A stretch of 64,000 nucleotides of DNA from Solibacillus daqui (GCF_028747805.1 NZ_CP114887.1:365501-429500), one strand, 5' to 3'; shown: positions 27,974 through 36,340, counted from the first letter of the stretch. Numbers and translations are program-made. The notes: generated from the letters alone by a model not told the origin.

Positions 27974-29477
27974 AATTGCTACAACAGAAAAAGAATTCGA
28001 TGCGATTGCGGCCTTAAACTATGAGACTTTTGTTGAAGAAATTCCGCAGCATACATCAAATAACCAAAAGCGATTAGTCGATAAATTTCATACTGAAAAT
28101 ACATATATCGTCGTCTATAAAGGCATAGAAATCGTTGGAATGGCTGCGTTTCGCGATAAGCGACCCTTTTCAATCGATCAAAAAATTGGCATCGTTGAAA
28201 AGCATTTAGCGCCAGAAGATTGTGCTTATTTATGTGAAATCCGATTATTAGCGGTGAAAAAAGCACATCGTAATGGGCGTGTATTTTCTAAGCTAGCTAC
28301 GGCCATTTATCGCTACTATTATGACAAGGGCTATACGGCATGCGTCATTTCAGGTACGGTGCGCGAGGAAAAGCTGTATAGCGAGATGGGCTTTAAACAG
28401 TTTGCGCCAGCAGTAGGGACAGAAGAAGCACGTTTTTTACCAATGGTGCTGACACGTAAAGATAGCGCAGTATTTCGTGAGCGCTTACGTGAAAATAATG
28501 CTGTATTTTACCCTGGCCCTGTCGCATTGGAATTTTCGATTGAGCAATCGGTTTTATCGCATCGCTCGTTTCAATTTGAGCAGGAGCTTGCACAGATGAA
28601 AGAAACACTGTGTCAGCTAACGAGTGCAAAGTTTGTCATTCCGATGGTGGGCAGTGGCACATTAGCGAATGATGCGATGTTAGGACAGCTAAAAAGTGAT
28701 TTTAACGATGGACGAGGCTTATTTTTAACGAACGGGGAGTTTGGCAATCGGTTGATTCATCAGGCGCAGCAATGGGATTTATCGTTTGATTGGTTAGATT
28801 TTGGTTGGGGGCAGCCATTTTCAATCGAACGGATCGAGCAGCAACTGCAAACCGATACGTATCGATATATTGTCTTCGTTCATAGTGAAACGTCCAATAG
28901 TACAATGAATCCATTAGAGGACTTGAAGCATTTAGCAGCGCGTTATGATATCGCTTTATGTGCGGATTGTGTGAGTTCGTTTGGGGCTACACCGTTTTCG
29001 ATGGCGCATGTACATTATGCAACGGCGAGTAGTGGCAAAGCGCTTGGGACAATTGCAGGGGTAGCTTTCGTCTTTTGTAAGGAAGCGCCACAAGTAAGCG
29101 TCGCACCACTGTATATGAATTTACCTTATTATATGGAAAAAACGATTCCATTTACGCTGCCACATTTCTTAGTTCAGTCAGTTAACACCGCTCTAAAGGC
29201 ATATCCAGTACGCTTTGAAATCTTACAAAACCGGTTGGAGCTTGTAAGAAAAGCCGCGTTACCGATTCAGGCAGTGAACCCGATTATAGCGACGTTGCAG
29301 CATGATGAAATGCCAAAAATTATGGAAACCTGTGCGTTAAATGGCTTTTTGTTGCATGGGGATAGTGGCTATTTGAAAGAGCGACATAGCGCACAAATTA
29401 GTATGATTCAGCCGAAATTTGAACGGGATTTTAAAAAGGTAGCAGAACTTATTGAAAATATCATGAAAACGTTGTAA
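27960..29477 (+). CDS. GNAT acyltransferase-class V aminotransferase fusion
   Basis: 505 residues in two parts. Residues 1 to about 175 are GNAT-like: NYETFVEEIPQH, IEIVGMAAFRD, CEIRLLAVKKAHRNGRVFS (acyl-CoA/ACP-binding motif) and LYSEMGFKQF. Residues about 185-505 are a fold-type-I PLP enzyme of class V: FYPGPVALE, GSGTLANDAM, FVHSETSNSTMNPL, CADCVSSFGATP, and ASSGKALGT with Schiff-base lysine K360. The N-terminal part resembles acyltransferases such as LuxI/N-acyl amino acid synthase relatives. Together with the PlsY-like gene this suggests synthesis of an acylated amino metabolite or lipid. The product is unknown. Confidence 0.8.
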   Translation: MYWSKIATTEKEFDAIAALNYETFVEEIPQHTSNNQKRLVDKFHTENTYIVVYKGIEIVGMAAFRDKRPFSIDQKIGIVEKHLAPEDCAYLCEIRLLAVKKAHRNGRVFSKLATAIYRYYYDKGYTACVISGTVREEKLYSEMGFKQFAPAVGTEEARFLPMVLTRKDSAVFRERLRENNAVFYPGPVALEFSIEQSVLSHRSFQFEQELAQMKETLCQLTSAKFVIPMVGSGTLANDAMLGQLKSDFNDGRGLFLTNGEFGNRLIHQAQQWDLSFDWLDFGWGQPFSIERIEQQLQTDTYRYIVFVHSETSNSTMNPLEDLKHLAARYDIALCADCVSSFGATPFSMAHVHYATASSGKALGTIAGVAFVFCKEAPQVSVAPLYMNLPYYMEKTIPFTLPHFLVQSVNTALKAYPVRFEILQNRLELVRKAALPIQAVNPIIATLQHDEMPKIMETCALNGFLLHGDSGYLKERHSAQISMIQPKFERDFKKVAELIENIMKTL

Positions 29478-29544
29478 GGAAGGGAAAGTGTAGTTGTTGC
29501 AAAAGACCATAAATCTTTGGATATTACAAATAATTACGACGTAC

Positions 29545-29560
29545 CTTACATCATTGTAAG
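29545..29560. other. Short palindrome after the fusion gene
   Basis: CTTACA-TCAT-TGTAAG lies between the fusion gene and the ECF sigma gene. It has no T-run, so it is more likely a protein site or chance than a terminator. Confidence 0.25.
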
Positions 29561-29685
29561 TTAATTGAAAGCCAATCCGATAGAGTGTAAGTATAAATTT
29601 TGGCAAAATAAAGTTAGAAAGTAACTACATGCATTTAAACATACATTGACTTTTATATAAATAAAATCTATCGGAGGGTTTACAA

Positions 29686-30234
29686 ATGAACGAATTATTA
29701 TCAACAATTTATGATGAATACAACCGCTACATTTACCACCTATGCTTAAAATTAACACGCAATCAAACTGAAGCGGAAGACTTAATGCAAGAAGTTTGGG
29801 TAAAAGTTGTGCGCTACGAAGAATCAGTAGCTGGAGTTGACCATGTAAAAGCTTGGCTTACAACAATTACAATGAATACATTCCGCGATCGTTACCGCAA
29901 AAATGTGCGTCGTAGCAAATACATGATGAGCCAACCTGAACAATTAGACGTACCTATTTTAGATTTGGTTCCCAATAATGAGGCTTCAACAGAGGAACTT
30001 GTAGAAAAAACAGAAATCACAAAAATTGTTCAAGAAAAAATGAGCCAATTAGAAGGCATTTATCAAAAAACATTATGGTATTTCTATGTAGATCAATTTT
30101 CATTAGCAGAAATTTCAGAGCTTATGAAAGTATCCATCGGCACAGTAAAATCTCGTTTATTCCGCGCAAAAGCTCGTTTAAAGGAAATTTTATTGGCAGA
30201 CAATCATGTAGCCGATGCGATTTTACCAGCTTAA
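29686..30234 (+). CDS. ECF-type sigma factor without an adjacent anti-sigma gene
   Basis: 182 residues with CGGAGGG before the ATG. Region 2 is present (LCLKLTRNQTEAEDLMQEVW, KAWLTTITMNTFRDRYRK) and region 4 (WYFYVDQFSLAEISELMKVS, IGTVKSRLFRAKARLKE). It should direct RNA polymerase to a small regulon. Most ECF factors are followed by an anti-sigma gene; here a terminator follows within 50 bases and no such gene is near. A TTGACT hexamer lies upstream at 29646 but without a usable -10, and no obvious own-type promoter was identified. Confidence 0.88.
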   Translation: MNELLSTIYDEYNRYIYHLCLKLTRNQTEAEDLMQEVWVKVVRYEESVAGVDHVKAWLTTITMNTFRDRYRKNVRRSKYMMSQPEQLDVPILDLVPNNEASTEELVEKTEITKIVQEKMSQLEGIYQKTLWYFYVDQFSLAEISELMKVSIGTVKSRLFRAKARLKEILLADNHVADAILPA

Positions 30235-30278
30235 TTCTTAGGACGAAAACAACAGTAAAAAGGTTCAATAAATCAATG

Positions 30279-30318
30279 AAAAGAAGGCGCTTTTATATAC
30301 GAAAAGCGCCTTCTTTTT
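30279..30318 (+). terminator. Terminator after the ECF sigma gene
   Basis: AAAAGAAGGCGCTTTT and GAAAAGCGCCTTCTTTTT form a long perfect stem with a six-base loop ending in T-run. Confidence 0.93.
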
Positions 30319-30485
30319 ATATTGTTAAAGGAATATGAGCATATTTGTAGAATTAACGGCTATAATCATTGATTTGAATAAACTGTTAATGAAGGTGAGA
30401 AGGTTGAATAAAAAAGATTTATTCTTCTACTAACATTGAGCAAATATACTAACAAAAATGGATCAAGTGCAATCTACTTATTTTC

Positions 30486-30689
30486 GGCGGGCAACGGCAT
30501 GACAGCATATTTAAAGTCAGCACCGGATTGGCTGACTTTAAATACTGCGACGAAAGCAGAGCGACAGGAGCATTACTGCTTCTGCGGGTAGTAAAATCGC
30601 GATTTTACTATCCTCGGCGCAAAGAAAAAGTCTAAAAAGGGTTTTAGACTTTTTCTTTACTGTCTTTAATGCCGCATGCAAGGCCCGCC
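30486..30689. repeat. Nested hairpin element
   Basis: Outer arms GGCGGGC (30486-30492)/GCCCGCC (30683-30689) and CGGCAT (30495-30500)/ATGCCG (30669-30674) enclose three perfect hairpins: 14-base arms TATTTAAAGTCAGC/GCTGACTTTAAATA (30508-30544), the 22-base palindrome at 30589-30610 (TAGTAAAATCG core), and 17-base arms at 30621-30658 (AAAGAAAAAGTCTAAAA and its complement). This is too ordered for chance. It could be a structured RNA or a non-autonomous repeat element. No coding capacity was seen. Confidence 0.7.
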
Positions 30690-30960
30690 AAATTAAAATG
30701 TTACTTTTCCCTATATAGTTAAGAGCTTAAAATGCTGCCGCTTGCTCTATCGCGAGGCGGCGGTGATGGATAAAATGTTATGCTGTTTACAATATTATAT
30801 TTTTGATTAAAAGTTAGCTAAAGCAATAAAATTAGCTACTTTAATTGAGTCAAAATAATATCATTTTTGAATAGAAGTTGACATCATTCCAATAACAAAG
30901 TAAGTTTCTGTACACTTCATTAAAAAACCTTTGTAATAAAAATCAACCTTATGTTTTATA

Positions 30961-31089
30961 GTAGAGTGGCGCGAAGTGAAGGGGGCGACTTCTAGGGGAT
31001 CAAGCGTGTGCGGAAAATCCACTCATTTGTGCCACCTTTAGAGGCACAAATGAGTTAGTTGTAGCCACGCCCCCAGAAAAGCGTCCCCC
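30961..31089. repeat. GC-rich structured intergenic element
   Basis: Contains a perfect 13-base stem ACTCATTTGTGCC (31021-31033)/GGCACAAATGAGT (31043-31055), flanked by GGGG...GCGTG pairing with CACGCCCCC (31066-31074) and an outer GGGGG (30981-30985)/CCCCC (31085-31089). GC-richer than its surroundings. The left end, TGGCGCGAAG, is reminiscent of the dispersed repeats found in many Bacillus genomes. Identity is not proven. Confidence 0.5.
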
Positions 31090-31226
31090 GTAACGAAGCA
31101 GAACGGACTATATTAGATACATGCACTTTATTCCAAATTTTGTATTAAATACTCATTATGAGTCCCTCTTACTTCTAATAGCTGCTTGTAGCGTATTTGT
31201 TCTATTTATTCCCTATTACGACACAA

Positions 31227-31260
31227 AAAAGTACGCCAGCATAGTAGCTAGCGTACTTTT
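31227..31260 (-). terminator. Terminator of the MarR gene
   Basis: AAAAGTACGC (31227-31236) and GCGTACTTTT (31251-31260) pair; reading the minus strand the second arm runs into TTTTTT. It overlaps the gene's stop codon. Confidence 0.88.
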
Positions 31261-31684
31261 ATAATTTCGCGCATTTTGCAAAGATTTGTGTGAGTGTTTT
31301 AAGCTCGTCTTCGTCTAACATTCCAAACAAACTTTCAAACACCACATCGACTTGTTTTTTAGATTGAGCAAGCATTTCGACGCCAGCCTGGGTAATATGA
31401 ATTTGAGAGGCGCGGCGGTCAGTTTCATTTTGCGTTTTTTCGATTAAGCCCGCTTTAAGGAGCTTCGATGTTAATACGGTAACGCCACCCGTTGTCACCT
31501 TTAACTTTTCAGCAATGGCAGAAGGTCGTTTTGGCCCCTCTGTATGAAGAAAAGCTAAAATTAAAATATGTGACTTTGAAAAACCTAATAGGTCATGGCT
31601 GTTCCATTGGTTTGCGATTTTACGTTCCAATGAGGTCAAAGTTTCAAAAAGAGCCGATATTTGATCTCGTTTTTGCTCATTCAT
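31259..31684 (-). CDS. MarR-family transcriptional regulator
   Basis: 141 residues. The winged helix covers about 35-105: ILAFLHTEGPKRPSAIAEKL, KVTTGGVTVLTSKLLKAGL and the wing QNETDRRASQIHIT. It lies 26 bases after the spx-like gene on the same strand, so the two may be co-transcribed. Targets are not evident. MarR proteins often respond to phenolics or oxidants, and co-transcription with a thiol-stress regulator would fit such a role (inference). Confidence 0.88.
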   Translation of the reverse strand: MNEQKRDQISALFETLTSLERKIANQWNSHDLLGFSKSHILILAFLHTEGPKRPSAIAEKLKVTTGGVTVLTSKLLKAGLIEKTQNETDRRASQIHITQAGVEMLAQSKKQVDVVFESLFGMLDEDELKTLTQIFAKCAKL

Positions 31685-31710
31685 TAGTGGTCAACTCCAA
31701 AAAGTTTTCG

Positions 31711-32112
31711 CTATTCTACAGCTAGCTTTTGAAGGGCATTCAGTTCAAATGCACGCACCTTACGTGGAATGAAGCGACGGATGTCCATTTCGTTATAGCC
31801 GATTTGAATGCGTTTTTTATCAAGTAAAATAGGGCTACGCAACATACGTGGATGCTGCTGAATTAAATTGTATAGTTCTTGAATTGATAATTGATCGATA
31901 TCAATGTCTAAGTTTTTAAAATCGTTTGAGTTTGTTGCGATAATTTCGTCAGTTCCATCTTCTGTCATGCTTAAAATATGTTTGAACTCGGCTAATGTTA
32001 AAGGCTGAGATGTTGTACGTTTTTCAGTGTAAGCGATATGGTTTTCGTTTAACCATTTTAATGCTTTTCGTGATGAAGAACAGCTTGATTGTGTATAAAT
32101 TGTAACTGGCAT
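31711..32112 (-). CDS. Spx-family regulator with CxxS instead of CxxC
   Basis: 133 residues, clearly Spx: LSMTEDGTDEIIATNS, RSPILLDKKRIQIGYNEMDI and RRFIPRKVRAF are nearly the B. subtilis sequence, including the RPI/RSPI arginine that contacts RNA polymerase alpha-CTD. The redox switch, normally C10-x-x-C13, reads C11-S-S-S14. The second cysteine is absent, so an intramolecular disulfide cannot form. It may be a constitutive, mixed-disulfide-sensing or modulatory paralogue. The canonical spx gene is presumably elsewhere. Confidence 0.9.
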   Translation of the reverse strand: MPVTIYTQSSCSSSRKALKWLNENHIAYTEKRTTSQPLTLAEFKHILSMTEDGTDEIIATNSNDFKNLDIDIDQLSIQELYNLIQQHPRMLRSPILLDKKRIQIGYNEMDIRRFIPRKVRAFELNALQKLAVE

Positions 32113-32151
32113 AATGAATTTCCTCGCTTCCCATAATTAAATATTTAGGTG

Positions 32152-32203
32152 ATAGCTTAGCGGTAAGATATATGTTTATATTTATATCTTACTACTAAGC
32201 TAT
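32152..32203. promoter_or_regulatory. Long inverted repeat upstream of the spx-like gene
   Basis: ATAGCTTAG-CG-GTAAGATATA, ten-base loop, TATATCTTAC-TA-CTAAGCTAT: 19 pairs per arm broken by one internal mismatch pair. No T-run follows on the minus strand, so a regulator site or leader hairpin is more likely than a terminator. Confidence 0.5.
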
Positions 32204-32454
32204 TTATATTGCAACATTTTTTTGTTGGTTTACTTTTCCATTATTGTTTACCCATTCTTTTAATAAAATATACGTTTGTGCGAATAAAAAGTTTCAAATT
32301 TAACATTACAGTTTTGTAAAGTTGGAGATAAAAGAGGGGAAACTTCAAAAAAAGATTCCGCCGCAACGTTGTGTAGCGAGCAAGGTTGTAACCAAATTTT
32401 CGGCATGGCGTTCATCGCTCATAACGTATCAGAACCACCTTACTGAAAAAATGA

Positions 32455-32490
32455 AAAACGCTATTTCCCTGTTACAGAAAATAGCGTTTT
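32455..32490 (-). terminator. Terminator of the ABC-F gene
   Basis: AAAACGCTATTT and AAATAGCGTTTT are exact complements; on the minus strand the second arm is followed by a T-rich stretch. Confidence 0.88.
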
Positions 32491-32498
32491 GTTTCATT

Positions 32499-34079
32499 TT
32501 ATTTAAATTCGTTTAATTCTTTCGTTTCGCGTGAAGTGAACCAATCTTGTACGTTCCAGACTTTTGTTGCTAGACCATCATAGAATTCAGGCTCGTGTGA
32601 TACGAGAACGATTGTGCCTTTGAATTCCTTCATAGCGCGTTTTAATTCTTCTTTTGCGTCCACGTCTAAGTGGTTTGTTGGTTCGTCAAAAATTAACCAG
32701 TTTGTTTGATCCATCATTAATTTACATAGACGGACTTTCGCTTGCTCACCACCAGACAGTGAGTTTAGTGGACGTGTAATATGGTCTGTTTTAAGACCAG
32801 CACGTGCTAATGCGGCACGAACTTGGGCTTGCTCCATAGAAGGGAACGCATTCCACACATCATCGATTGGTGTAATTTTGTCCGCTTTTACTTCTTGTTC
32901 GAAGTACGATGGCTCTAAATAGTCACCTAAAATAACTTTCCCGTCTAACGGCTGCACTTTGCCAAGCATTGTTTTTAGTAATGTCGATTTACCAACACCG
33001 TTCATCCCTACAAGGGCGATCTTTTCACCGCGCTCGATTTGGAAGGTAAGTGGCGGCAATAATGGTTTTTCTTTGTCATACCCGATGACTAAGTTTTCTG
33101 CTTCTACCACATAGCGACCTGGTGTACGTGCTTCTTTAAAACTGAATTCTGGTTTTACAGCTGTTTCAGGGCGGTCAATACGCTCCATACGGTCTAATTG
33201 CTTCGCACGTGATTTTGCACGGCCGCTTGTCGAATAACGAGCCTTGTTACGAGCGATGAAATCCTCTTGCTGTTTAATAAATTCCTGTTGTTTTTCATAC
33301 GCATCGATATGTTGACGCTTGTTAATTTCCGCAAGCTCGGTGAATTTTTCATAAGTTGCCGTGTAACGCGTCATTTTTGTGAATTCTAAATGTAAGATGA
33401 CATCCACAACATCATTCATGAATTCCGTGTCATGCGAAATTAATAGGAATGCGTATGGATAGTTCTTTAAATAGTTTTTTAACCAAGTTACGTGCTCTTC
33501 GTCCAGATAGTTCGTAGGCTCGTCTAGTAATAAAACTTTTGGTTTTTCTAATAAAAGCTTGGCAAGTAAAACTTTTGTACGTTGCCCACCTGAAAGAGCC
33601 GCTACGTCACGTTCTAAACCAATTGCATCTAAGCCTAAACCACGTGCAACCTCATCAATTTTCATATCTAAGCTGTAGAAATCGCCTGCGTCTAGTGCAT
33701 CTTGAATTTCAGCCATTTCTTCTAATAGCTTATCGTAATCTGCATCTGGCTCAGCAAGTTCTGTAGAGATTTCATTTAAACGCTCTTCTTTTTTGTAAAG
33801 AGGTAAAAACGCGTCACGTAATGCATCACGCATTGAACGGCCTGCTGTTAATACAGTGTGCTGGTCTAAGTAACCATAGTGCGTACCCGGTAGCCATTCC
33901 ACTTTACCTTCGTCGTGAATTGCTTGTCCTGTAATGATGCTCATTAATGTTGATTTTCCAACCCCGTTAGCACCAACTAAACCGATGTGATCGCCTTCAA
34001 CTAAACGGAATGAAACATCTTTAAATAATGTACGGTCACCGAATGAATGACCTAAGTTTTCAACTGTTAATATTGCCAT
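32499..34079 (-). CDS. ABC-F ribosome-associated ATPase, YfmM-like
   Basis: 526 residues with two ABC domains and no membrane segment. Walker A motifs are GANGVGKST (about 37-45) and GMNGVGKST (about 357-365); signatures are LSGGQRTKV and LSGGEQAKV; Walker B/D-loops are LLLDEPTNYLD and LIFDEPTNHLD. The linker between the domains is charged and helical (about 240-310). ABC-F proteins bind the ribosomal E site and act in translation or antibiotic protection. Length and sequence are close to B. subtilis YfmM rather than to dedicated resistance proteins. It has its own terminator and a GGAGGATTAGTAT start site. Confidence 0.88.
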   Translation of the reverse strand: MAILTVENLGHSFGDRTLFKDVSFRLVEGDHIGLVGANGVGKSTLMSIITGQAIHDEGKVEWLPGTHYGYLDQHTVLTAGRSMRDALRDAFLPLYKKEERLNEISTELAEPDADYDKLLEEMAEIQDALDAGDFYSLDMKIDEVARGLGLDAIGLERDVAALSGGQRTKVLLAKLLLEKPKVLLLDEPTNYLDEEHVTWLKNYLKNYPYAFLLISHDTEFMNDVVDVILHLEFTKMTRYTATYEKFTELAEINKRQHIDAYEKQQEFIKQQEDFIARNKARYSTSGRAKSRAKQLDRMERIDRPETAVKPEFSFKEARTPGRYVVEAENLVIGYDKEKPLLPPLTFQIERGEKIALVGMNGVGKSTLLKTMLGKVQPLDGKVILGDYLEPSYFEQEVKADKITPIDDVWNAFPSMEQAQVRAALARAGLKTDHITRPLNSLSGGEQAKVRLCKLMMDQTNWLIFDEPTNHLDVDAKEELKRAMKEFKGTIVLVSHEPEFYDGLATKVWNVQDWFTSRETKELNEFK

Positions 34080-34120
34080 ATACTAATCCTCCGAATGTTT
34101 GTAGTTTAATTTTATCCATC

Positions 34121-34151
34121 AAAAAACTCGCAGGCATTAAAGTGCTGCGAG
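34121..34151 (-). terminator. Terminator of the SE1832 gene
   Basis: CTCGCAG (34127-34133) pairs with CTGCGAG (34145-34151). On the minus strand it is followed by TTTTTT. It overlaps the end of the SE1832 gene and separates it from the ABC-F gene. Confidence 0.85.
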
Positions 34152-34322
34152 CTGTTTATTTAGTTCTGCGAGCCTTGCTTCCATATTTTCTAGACGTGTT
34201 AATGCCTGTTTCACTGAATCTGCATGGCCAAGTGATTCTAATTTTTCCATATCGCCTTGAAGATTGATGTAATCCATCTTCAATTCGGCAATTTGCTGCT
34301 GTAATTGGTCCTTTGTTAGCAT
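34137..34322 (-). CDS. SE1832-family small coiled-coil protein
   Basis: 61 residues, wholly helical and charged: MLTKDQLQQQIAELKMDY, LQGDMEKLESLGH and LENMEARLAELNKQLAAL. The LxxQLxELKMDYxxxQGDxEKLES pattern matches the SE1832 family of Firmicutes, whose function is unknown. An AAAGGAG site lies upstream. It is probably a short dimeric coiled coil. Confidence 0.8.
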   Translation of the reverse strand: MLTKDQLQQQIAELKMDYINLQGDMEKLESLGHADSVKQALTRLENMEARLAELNKQLAAL

Positions 34323-34392
34323 TGATATTTGCTCCTTTAACTAACGAAAATTCATCTTTTTTTATTGTAACATAATGCGTCTAAATTTTTCA

Positions 34393-35433
34393 CTACATGT
34401 GCGCAAGATTATGACGAGAATATGCTAAATCGAGTAGTAAATTTTTTAAAATATCATTGTTCGTTAAAATTTCTAAAGCCCGCTGTTTGCGTACAGCACG
34501 TTCACGACGGGATTCGTGAAGTAATAGCTCCATGACAGCGTTTTGTAAAATGGACTGCTTCATTTTTCGACCTAAGCCAATGTGAATGAAGCCGTTCATT
34601 TCGCGGGCAAATGTATAGTTTAATTCCTGCTCGTGCTGGGCAGTTGTAATGCAAGGGATTCCGGCAGCAGCCACTTTGTAAGGTGTATAGTTAGCATTAC
34701 AAATAATTAAATCGGCTTTCGGCATTAGGTGGAGTAGGGCATCTGGACGTTGCACGAGTTCTATATTGCGTCGGCTTAATGCCATCATTTTAAGGCTATC
34801 AATATCGTGCTTGTAATCATCATCAATGGCGATTGAAATTTTGAGTGGGATATGTAGCTGCGTTAAGTGGCGTAATGTGCGGTACGTTAAATTATTGGCA
34901 TCACCGTCTTCATAAGCAATAACGATGTGAGGAAGTTCTCCTTTAATATTGCAATCTGCTGCATCATAAATTTCCTGGGCTGTTTGTTGTAAATTTGGTG
35001 GCACAGCAAATGCATAGCTACCAGCAAGCTCTTGTGGAATCGAATCCTCGTGCGGCTCACCAAATAGCGCAATAATATGGCAGTCGACAAGCTGTGCACC
35101 CACTCCAAAATCATCGAAATGGACAATTGTCGAGCAATATGGACGAATCATTTCAACTTGTTCAAGCTGTGTATCCTTGCCGTCATGGACGATCAAATCT
35201 GGCTCAAGCTCACGAATTTTATTTTTCAATTCTATGAAACGATCGAATAATACAATCGTTAAACCCGTCGTAGCTAGCTTATCAATGAGCGCTTGGTTTT
35301 CCGTTTTTACAAATAAAAAAACACTTTCATCGCGTAGGAAATTTGCGAGGGTAACGGCGCGCTCAAATGGATACATGCCTTTCGTATCACAATGTTCGAT
35401 AATCCAAATAATTCTTTTCTTAGGCAATTTCAT
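34393..35433 (-). CDS. SpsG/PseG-like GT-B fold protein
   Basis: 346 residues, soluble. The layout resembles the UDP-sugar hydrolase/glycosyltransferase fold of PseG and SpsG: an N-terminal Rossmann half (IIWIIEHCDTKGMYPFERA, DLIVHDGKD, IVHFDDFG) and a C-terminal half with VIAYEDGDANNLTYRTLRHL and ADLIICNANYTPYKVAAAG, then IPCITTAQHEQE. The usual glycine-rich GIGH loop at the N-terminus is absent. No sugar-biosynthesis genes are adjacent, so the substrate is unknown. The assignment is at fold level. Confidence 0.6.
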   Translation of the reverse strand: MKLPKKRIIWIIEHCDTKGMYPFERAVTLANFLRDESVFLFVKTENQALIDKLATTGLTIVLFDRFIELKNKIRELEPDLIVHDGKDTQLEQVEMIRPYCSTIVHFDDFGVGAQLVDCHIIALFGEPHEDSIPQELAGSYAFAVPPNLQQTAQEIYDAADCNIKGELPHIVIAYEDGDANNLTYRTLRHLTQLHIPLKISIAIDDDYKHDIDSLKMMALSRRNIELVQRPDALLHLMPKADLIICNANYTPYKVAAAGIPCITTAQHEQELNYTFAREMNGFIHIGLGRKMKQSILQNAVMELLLHESRRERAVRKQRALEILTNNDILKNLLLDLAYSRHNLAHM

Positions 35434-35525
35434 CCCATCCTTTCCACTATCTCTATAAAATATGGCGGAATATCCGAAATTATGAATATATACATTTTAT
35501 ACACTACGAAAAATGAGGGATAGAA

Positions 35526-36335
35526 ATGAAGGAGATGCGTTCAGCTTTAGTAGTTGGTGCGACAGGTTTAGTCGGCTCAGCTTTAGTTAAATTATTGTGC
35601 AATAGTGACGAGTACGTTTCTGTCAATGTTATTTCGAGAAGACCACTTGATTATTTTCACCCAAAATTAGTCGTCACATTGCGTGAATTTGATCAAATTG
35701 CAGAGAGTGATATTGAGTTTGCCCACGAAGTATATTGCTGCTTAGGAACAACGATGAAAAAAGCGGGTTCAAAGGAACAGTTTGAAAAGGTAGATTTCGA
35801 ATACCCATTAACAATTGCGGCGTTGGCAAAAAATCGAGGGATCGGGCATTTTATTGTCATTTCGGCAATGGGTGCAAATGAAAAGGCATTTGCGTATTAT
35901 AGTCGTGTAAAGGGTAAGTTAGAAAATGCGCTCATTACGATGGACTTCCCGCAACTATCCATTGTGCGGCCATCACTCATTATAGGAGAGCGTGGGGAAT
36001 TTCGTTTTGGAGAGTCTATCGGTGCAATAGCGCTAAAAATGGTGAATCCGCTGTTAGTTGGACCGTTGAAACAGGTGCGCTCAATTCCAGCCGAGCAAAT
36101 TGCACGTGCGATGAAAATGATTGCACTACAAGGGGAAAAGCAAAAGGTAACGATTTATAAATCTGACGAGCTATTATCGATGGATATTCCGCCTGTAGAG
36201 AAAGTTGAGGCCGAACTAGCAGAAAAAGAGATTTCATTCAATTGGAGTAAGCTAAAAAAAGATGAGTTGCCACCGATTGACAAAGAGGTTGTATTTGATC
36301 GAAGCAAAAAAAAAGAAGCGGATAAGCGTGACTAA
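35526..36335 (+). CDS. NAD(P)-binding oxidoreductase, atypical SDR (YraR/TIP30-like)
   Basis: 269 residues. The N-terminal dinucleotide motif is VVGATGLVGSALV (about 9-21), then CCLGTTMKKAGSKEQFEKVD, FIVISAMGAN and YSRVKGKLE (YxxxK) followed by RPSLIIGERGEFRFGE. This matches NAD(P)H-binding proteins related to YraR and TIP30. A charged C-terminal tail of about 50 residues follows the fold. The reaction is unknown. It is followed by the second copy of the dispersed repeat. Confidence 0.8.
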   Translation: MKEMRSALVVGATGLVGSALVKLLCNSDEYVSVNVISRRPLDYFHPKLVVTLREFDQIAESDIEFAHEVYCCLGTTMKKAGSKEQFEKVDFEYPLTIAALAKNRGIGHFIVISAMGANEKAFAYYSRVKGKLENALITMDFPQLSIVRPSLIIGERGEFRFGESIGAIALKMVNPLLVGPLKQVRSIPAEQIARAMKMIALQGEKQKVTIYKSDELLSMDIPPVEKVEAELAEKEISFNWSKLKKDELPPIDKEVVFDRSKKKEADKRD

Positions 36336-36340
36336 TTTTA

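Larger units (their letters stand above)
30319..31226. other. Gene-free stretch of about 0.9 kb with two structured elements
   Basis: No convincing gene on either strand. The stretch contains the nested hairpin element at 30486-30689 and the GC-richer element at 30961-31089. A nine-codon frame with a fair ribosome site near 30405 may be a gene remnant. Confidence 0.6.
32113..32498. other. Intergenic region upstream of the spx-like gene
   Basis: 386 bases between the ABC-F gene and the spx-like gene, both on the minus strand. It holds a long inverted repeat at 32152-32203 and the ABC-F terminator at 32455-32490. No gene is convincing. Confidence 0.55.
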
